12,722 nucleotides of DNA from Pleurotus djamor (taxonomy: Eukaryota; Basidiomycota; Agaricomycetes; Agaricales; Pleurotaceae): NCBI GenBank assembly GCA_029747585.1, contig JAPEVF010001191.1, forward strand, positions 1 to 12,722, given 5' to 3'. This document shows positions 7,098 through 12,722 of the stretch, piece by piece (position 1 is the first letter of the stretch; every line of letters begins with the position of its first letter). Under the pieces are notes generated by a model that was given only the letters and a program-made list of their open reading frames with translations, searched no databases and was not told where the DNA came from. Both the position numbers and the translations under genes were made by a program.

Positions 7098-8216
7098 CTA
7101 CTCATGTGGATTCATTGAAGTAAACCGGACAGACAAGACGAGGTAAGTCGTTGGGCTGGAGGGATATCCATTCATTGAGGAGCTTTGGGCAAACGACGAG
7201 CCTGACATCGACCGATCCATCTGTTCCGGATAACCTAGGTCTGTAAAGATGCACAGGTTTGCATATTGTTTTCTAATACTTGATACGGAGACTCACATGG
7301 AGAAGGATTGGGCATTCCGAAGGAGCTTCCACCGCTGGGAGGCAATTTATGGTCTGAATAATTCCTGACGTGGTCATTACTTCCAGAAGCCATAGGAGGG
7401 GGAGCAGGGGGGCTGCTCAGATAGTCAACGCTTCCATAACTCTTGGAATAACCATCATCATTGGTGCCGTAGCTTCCGTAGTAATCGTCAATATCGCTAG
7501 AGTCTCGTGGCGGAGAAGCCCCAGGAGGTCTCGATGGGTCATGAGAGATGTTATTGTACCCAGTCTGGTCAGAATATCTTGTAGCCGAGGGGATATCTGA
7601 GGAGCTCCGTTGGTAGTATGGTGGGATCGCGTCGCTGGCCGTTGCGGATGGTGACCGCCCTGTGTGCCCCGGCGCTGTGGGTAGTTTACGACCGCTCCCG
7701 GTACTTCCGGTCGTCACATTTCTCAGAAGGTCGGACGATCCAGGTAGATTGTAGGACTCGGCGCCAAAGCGCTGCGCACCATCGTATGGGTCTGGTTCAG
7801 GCATCAAGATAGCTGACGGCGGCGACATTGGAGACGACGAGGAACCAGGAATTTGTGGCAGTGGTCGGAATGCTTTGGATGTTTGTCTTGGTTTCTGTGC
7901 GGGCGCTGGCTGTTCATGCTGGGGTGGATCTGCGCTCTGACGCTATAGCACAACGCACAGACGAACTGGTAAGATACGCACATTTTGAAAAGCTCGCAGG
8001 TGAGGTTGGTGAGTTTGCGTTGGACGTCAATGGGTTGTCGCCGTTGGCAGTGACGGCGGACTCTGGGGTGTAATACAGGTCGTTTATGTCTGCGTCGCTG
8101 GCCGTAGGTGGTTCATCTCGAAAGGCATCCCAGACCGCATCGTAGAGACTCTGCAGCTCCTCCTCGCCCGGTGCTTGCGAGCTCAAATCGGGGACGACGG
8201 TGGCAGCAGTGGACAT
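7098..8216 (-). CDS. Pro/Ser/Tyr-rich disordered protein, 332 residues, function unknown
   Basis: Three exons on the - strand are 8216-7959, 7894-7297 and 7240-7098. The introns are 7895-7958 (GTGCGT...CAG, 64 nt) and 7241-7296 (GTGAGT...CAG, 56 nt). Exon lengths add to 999 nt, exactly 333 codons with stop, and both joins are in phase. The start codon at 8216 has a good fungal context (CCACCATG). Residues about 18-36 form an acidic, probably helical segment (EEELQSLYDAVWDAFRDEP). The rest is low complexity: PPYYQRSSSDIPSATRYSD, then DIDDYYGSYGTNDDGYSKSY and SPPAPPPMAS, rich in Ser, Pro, Gly, Tyr and Asp, with no transmembrane segment or signal peptide. It resembles the disordered N-terminal region of larger fungal regulators or wall enzymes, but I do not recognise the family. 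The stop at 7098-7100 may mark a natural end or a truncated 3' part; exon 3 could also splice onward to exons I could not find. It is transcribed divergently from the methyltransferase gene. Confidence 0.7.
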
Positions 8217-8557
8217 GGTGGTTGTGGACAATGATGAGGATTGTGAGAGTGATTGTGGATGTCTCGATTGATAAGTTTGTGTCGCGTGTAGTTTGTTGGG
8301 CCTTGGCAAGTCAAGCTGATGGAATCAACGATTCCCGTACGGCATGAACGCGTAAAGCAGCGCTGAGAACCGAGTGGGCGATGTCGACGCTGCAACAGAA
8401 CAGAGTCCCAAAGATCACCGGGCGCTCAATATTCAATCATACAGGGCCGCGTATTGACTTGGCAGATTCATTTTGTGACTTAGCAGATAGCTGAGTTTCA
8501 ACTTCTATGAGATGTCAGTGCAGGCTCGCAATTGCATTCGAGCGTCATCAATTCATT
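8217..8557. promoter_or_regulatory. Divergent promoter region
   Basis: 341 bp lie between the start codons of the minus-strand Pro/Ser-rich gene (8216) and the + strand methyltransferase gene (8558). Both would draw their promoters from here. CA/CT-rich leader sequence precedes the minus-strand start. No clear TATA box was seen on either side. Confidence 0.5.
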
Positions 8558-10462
8558 ATGGCTTCATCAAGCCCATCTACCACAAAGACCACATCGTCGG
8601 TGCGCGATATAGCTGCGAATGACCCCCCATTTGGATCCAGGTGAGTGCACTATCCTACACCTGATACCCAAATTAAAATAATAATAAAAATGCCATAGGT
8701 TCCTCAACGACGAATCCCAAGTCTGGTCTCACAATGCCTGGGATCACGTCCCTNCCCCCTGATGATCAGGCAGAAAAGATTGCCCAATCTCTGACGCGAC
8801 AGAGAGCCAACCCCGTACCACTGGAAGATCAACCGAAATACAACGACAAACCGGCAAAACATTGGTATGATGTAAACATATCATGAACGCATCTGTTCGC
8901 GTTTGCAGCGGGTCAAAGAAGCCTTATGTCCAGTTATTAGGGATAATTTCTACAAAGCCAATGCTGGAAACTTTTTCCGAAACAGAAAATGGTGAGTCAA
9001 CGACTTCGAAGAATCCGCTGGAATGTGTTTGATGTTCAATGGACGCATGGACGTTATAAGGTTATCCAACGAGTTCCCAGAACTCATAGAAGCTACGAAG
9101 ATAGATGTATGTGATCAATACCACATAGAAGTTCATCAATCCCTGATACTCATCACATACCGCGCATAGGCCGGCTCGAAGGTGATAGTCGAAATTGGAT
9201 GTGGTCAGTTGCTCCGGGACTTTCGACACACTACCTACCGCACTTCCACTAACCATCAACCTTCTCTCTCCAAAAAGGCGCGGGGAACGCTGTCTTTCCC
9301 CTCCTCTCCATAAACGAAAACCCCCATCTCACCATCCACGCATACGACTACTCCTCTCATGCCGTCAAAGTCGTTCAGGTCAGTANCCCCCTCGAACTTC
9401 ATCATCCCAAAATAACATCAACAACTTACCAACAACTCTTCATCGCGAAAAACAACACATCAGAATCATCCCTTGTACATATCACCCCCCACCGGAACGA
9501 TCCATTCATCAGTATGGGATCTTACCTCTACGGAAGGACTACCAGAGAAACTCGAGCCCGGGACTGTAGACATCATCACTCTCGTATTCGTCCTTAGTGC
9601 GCTTCACCCCGACGAATGGAACAAAGCACTTTCCAACATCTATAAGGTCCCATCCCTCCTATANTGTTCCCTATCAAACACTCATTTTTCGCCCATCTAT
9701 TTCTGNAGCTCCTCAAACCCGGAGGTCTCGTCCTCCTTCGAGACTACGGGCGACACGACCTGACCCAACTCCGTTTCAAAAANGGCCGTATGCTNGATGA
9801 GAACTTCTACATCCGNGGCGACAAAACTCGCGTTTACTTCTTCGAACTAGGTCAGTGCATCACTTACCTCCACGCTACACGCACCTCATCTAATTAATCT
9901 GATATTTTCGTAATTATCACAAATTCAAATTTCCTAGATGAATTAGCATTATTATTCACAGGCTCCCGAGCAGGTGGGATCGCCCACTCCACCGAAACAA
10001 CAGAATTCGTCGATGATGGAGACACCGGAACCGACTCACCCGGCTCAGCATCACAAGGTAAGTCCTCCCTTCCCTACATAACCATCATTACTCCTTCGAG
10101 TGTCTACTAACTTGACAACCCACAACCCAGGCAGTTCCACCGTTGTAAACATTTCTGAATTCCAACCAACGCCCACAATGTCCCCGAAGAGCCCCTCATT
10201 ACCATCAGATCAACACTCGGCTGTACCACTGAGTGAACCAGTCTTTAGTTCCGTTGACGATACAACGTCCACGGTCATCGCCAAAACGACCACAATTACT
10301 CCAGTCATTCATATAAACCTCCTCACACCGCCCGAAGACCTCCCTCCACACCCCCTGTTTACCATCGAGCAACTCGGCGTCGACCGACGGTTACTCGTAA
10401 ATCGCAAACGAATGCTGAAAATGTATCGTGTTTGGATGCAGGGAAAGTTCCGCAAGATCTAG
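8558..10462 (+). CDS. trm140: tRNA N3-methylcytidine methyltransferase (Trm140/METTL2 type)
   Basis: Enzymes of this family transfer a methyl group from S-adenosylmethionine to N3 of cytidine 32 in the anticodon loop of certain tRNAs (Thr and Ser). Ten exons: 8558-8640, 8699-8864, 8941-8991, 9061-9106, 9170-9203, 9278-9378, 9464-9646, 9709-9850, 9938-10057 and 10131-10462. Leaving out the ambiguous base at 8754, they total 1257 nt, exactly 418 residues plus stop. The family N-terminal block is present (PPFGSRFLNDESQVWSHNAW, then DHV), followed by FYKANAGNFFRNRKWLSNEF. The SAM motif is EIGCGAGN (residues about 123-130), with HAYDYSSHAV at 147-156. TLVFVLSALHP lies at 199-209, LLKPGGLVLLRDYGRHD at 222-238, and VDRRLLVNRKRMLKMYRVWM plus QGKFRKI forms the C-terminus. 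About 100 Ser/Thr/Pro-rich residues (roughly 278-380) separate the RVYFFELDELALLF strand from the C-terminal block. The actin-binding extension of the budding yeast protein is absent. Ns at 9783, 9795 and 9816 fall on third codon positions and do no harm. It converges on the permease gene. Confidence 0.93.
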
Positions 10463-10559
10463 GTCACTGCGTTTTGTATGTAAGGATATGTAGATGTACA
10501 TCTTACACTTTATGTTATTTGATAAGTAAACCGTCCAGTTAGTGCACGGATCCCCCGGG
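10463..10559. other. Convergent intergenic region
   Basis: Only 97 bp separate the stop codons of the methyltransferase (+) and the permease (-). Their 3' untranslated regions probably overlap. It is A/T-rich around 10480-10530. No canonical AATAAA was seen. Confidence 0.6.
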
Positions 10560-12722
10560 TTAGAAGAGGAATGCAAAGATTTTGCCTGAGATCGTTGTCG
10601 GCGTAACCTCCGGTAGTTCGGTTTCCTCAATCGTCGGAATGCCCTACAGGTCGCCAATGATCGACATCAATAAGAAAGGCCAACCAATACAACCAAGAAG
10701 GTACACACCGTCTCGAAATCCATGTTATACGACCGCCAAAACGTCGTCCGCTTGATGATCTTGTATCCGAGGAACAGCGCAAAGAAGATGGGAATGTTGA
10801 TGTCTACAACCACGGCAAGTTCGGGGAACGGTCATAATGTGCTACGTTAGAATGGATGAGATGGGGCGTACATGCGGTCAAGAATTCATCGATGGTGAAA
10901 TTGAAGAACACTTCGAAACCATTGATCAGAATAAACACAGTCGTCCACATGATGCCCCAATACGAAATGTAAGGCTGCCATGAGTTGTGATAGACATTCT
11001 TGGTGAGATCACGTCCTTGCTTCTTCATACCCCGGTCTAGGTCGCAAACACACATCAGACGGAGTGGGATATGGAATAAACGATGTGCCAAGACTTACTG
11101 AATCGTGCATATGTGATATTGATGGACCACCATAGGAAGAACCCAGCCACAGTAGAGAGGTTCACAAGCCAGCTGTAGAACGAAAAGCAGTGAGATTTCA
11201 CAAAGAGCAGCAATAAGGCGGGAAGCAAACTTGAACACAGTTTCTGCACCACTTGATACGTTCATGAAAGCCAAGAAACCGAACGCCCCCTATGGATGCC
11301 ATAAGCTCCTACATAAGCCCCTAGATACAGAAGAAGGCGCCTTACCGACGTTAACACAGCAACAATAGGCAACCCGCCTTTGGTGCAATAAGTAAATATC
11401 TTGGGTGCTTGACCCCTCAGCGCGAGACCGTAAAGCACACGGGATGCACAGAACAGATAACTATTACCCGCAGAGAATGCACTAGTGAATACTCCTGCAT
11501 TGATGATATGGGGTAGAACTACATATCCGTGTAAGCAAACTGAGCACTGATTAATACGCGCGAGAGAATTACCTTTAATTCCAGCTCGGTTGATAGCAAT
11601 GACAAATGGAGACTGGGCTGCATTGCCGGTGTCTACGGCACGATCAGCACCACTACTCTGGGCGTAGGCGATATGAGCACAGCGTACCTTGTAAGAGGGC
11701 CGGATCGTTGGACGCCACGCACATCCCAATGATCAGGATACCACATATCTGTATGCGAGAAACAGCATTAGCCTCACAGATACTCTACGACTGCAATTTG
11801 GGAACTGACGTAAAAGAGGATGATACGATAGAACACCCTTCGCACTGCTTTCGCGATGTTTCGCCGTGGGCTCTCCGTCTCCGAAGCCGCGCTGAGAGAA
11901 GCCACCGTTCTTCAGTATCCCAGGTTGACCGGAGGCCAGGACTTGTCACTTACATGGCGACCAGTTCCATTCCTTGGAACGAGAAAGCAGCCTGAACGAT
12001 GACGCTAACGATCGCTAGAAACCTGTCGGTCGTTATGTTGTCGACCAAGCCAGCACGGGCGATAGCACCAGGATTTTTCCAATACTAGAAGGCGATGAGT
12101 TCTGGATCGGGTCAACCGAGCTGGAGCGTACGCGGAAGCCTATGCGCTCGTGGTTTGGCGCACCACCGAGGTCGATGACCAGACCACAAATGATGAGACC
12201 GGTAATCATGGAAACTGAGTCATGGTTAATAGGTGCACCCTCAAGGAGCAAATGGACCGCTCACTCTTGATTATAGAGAAAAAGAATTCGGCTGTGGCAA
12301 AGAAGTCAGTGAAGCGATCTAGACTTGCACCCCTTCCTTGAATGAACTTACATTCTCCGAAATACTTGACGCCAAAGATGTTGATCGAGCATACAACGAC
12401 ACAGACGACGGCGGTGTAGATAGCCATATGGTTTGGCTAGGGATGGGTATGATGTTCGAACCTTTCATGGAATGATACGAATATAGATACTCACATCGTC
12501 ATCCCAAAAGGTGATCAGAATAGTAGCAGCTGTGATTTCCACCGGAGTGGATATTCTTGTCGCAATTTTGAGACATCCAACGCCACTAGCAAGAATGGTC
12601 CGAATAAACTCACGCGCTAGAGTAGAAATACACCTATTACCGCATTATTCAGACATTGACGATAGAACGCTACAAGTAACTCACCCAACCAACAGCAAAG
12701 CCAAACGCAGGGTCGACCCATC
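10560..12722 (-). CDS. Amino acid permease (fungal AAT family), 5' end outside window
   Basis: Sixteen minus-strand exons join in phase: 12722-12685 (partial), 12633-12614, 12555-12495, 12436-12352, 12291-12265, 12214-12132, 12084-11954, 11891-11810, 11748-11688, 11632-11573, 11518-11346, 11289-11231, 11172-11099, 11036-10872, 10803-10709 and 10643-10560. They give 431 residues ending at a TAA. Members usually have about 530-580 residues and 12 helices, so roughly the first 110-130 residues lie beyond the window. Conserved stretches include WVDPAFGFAVGW, PVEITAATILITFWDDD, MITGLIICGLVIDLGGAPNH, IVQAAFSFQGMELVAI, SPRRNIAKAVRRVFYRIILF, QSPFVIAINRAGIKVLPHII, SAFSAGNSYLFCASRVLYGL, TVAGFFLWWSINITYARF and TKNVYHNSWQPYISYWGIMW. 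These proteins sit in the plasma membrane and import amino acids with protons; the exact substrate cannot be told. Introns are 47-68 nt, and two exons are only 20 and 27 nt. No stop or frameshift was found, so the gene looks intact. Confidence 0.93.

Noticed and set aside
7370..7812. Plus-strand open frames of 64-76 codons
   Set aside because: They are antisense to the in-phase minus-strand Pro/Ser-rich gene.
7828..8347. Plus-strand open frames of 79-81 codons
   Set aside because: They are antisense to exon 1 of the minus-strand gene and its leader; no motif.
11606..11995. 129-codon + strand open frame
   Set aside because: It is antisense to three permease exons with strong conservation on the - strand.

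Overview
The window looks like nuclear DNA of a filamentous fungus, most likely a basidiomycete (an inference). The genes are cut by many short introns of about 45-90 bases with GT...AG borders. Several exons are only 14-27 nt. The protein families (fungal amino acid permease, Trm140/METTL2-type methyltransferase, SVOP-like MFS transporter) are typical of such genomes. Every intron was placed by hand from conserved protein sequence and reading phase.

Left part (1-1850): the 5' half of an SVOP/SV2-like MFS transporter on the + strand. Its exons splice cleanly in phase, then the protein stops after about 248 residues, so the gene is truncated. A stretch with no recognisable gene follows.

Middle part (about 1786-6120): two unusual repeat arrays point away from a spacer at about 4357-4970. 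On the - strand (4332 down to 1786) there is an array of exon-intron modules. It has at least nine minus-strand introns of 43-65 nt and a 20-bp core element that recurs several times, but I found no continuous reading frame. On the + strand (about 4970-6061) there is a decayed polyubiquitin array. It keeps QIFIK/MQIFVKT/MQIFAKT starts, an IFAG...DDGR...STLH segment, a VK...EEGIPP segment and a final LHLVLRLR followed by a stop. It has introns at the equivalent place in three units, frameshifts and deletions. These arrays are the least explained part of the window.

Right part (6121-12722): about 1 kb without a recognised gene, then three well-supported genes. A minus-strand Pro/Ser/Tyr-rich protein of 332 residues (7098-8216) shares a divergent promoter region with a + strand tRNA m3C methyltransferase (trm140/METTL2 type, ten exons, 8558-10462, 418 residues). 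That gene converges on a minus-strand amino acid permease (10560 to beyond 12722), of which 431 C-terminal residues in 16 exons are visible. No tRNA, rRNA, CRISPR array or intact transposon was seen. Ten ambiguous bases (N) occur; the one at 8754 acts as a spurious extra base that breaks the methyltransferase frame.
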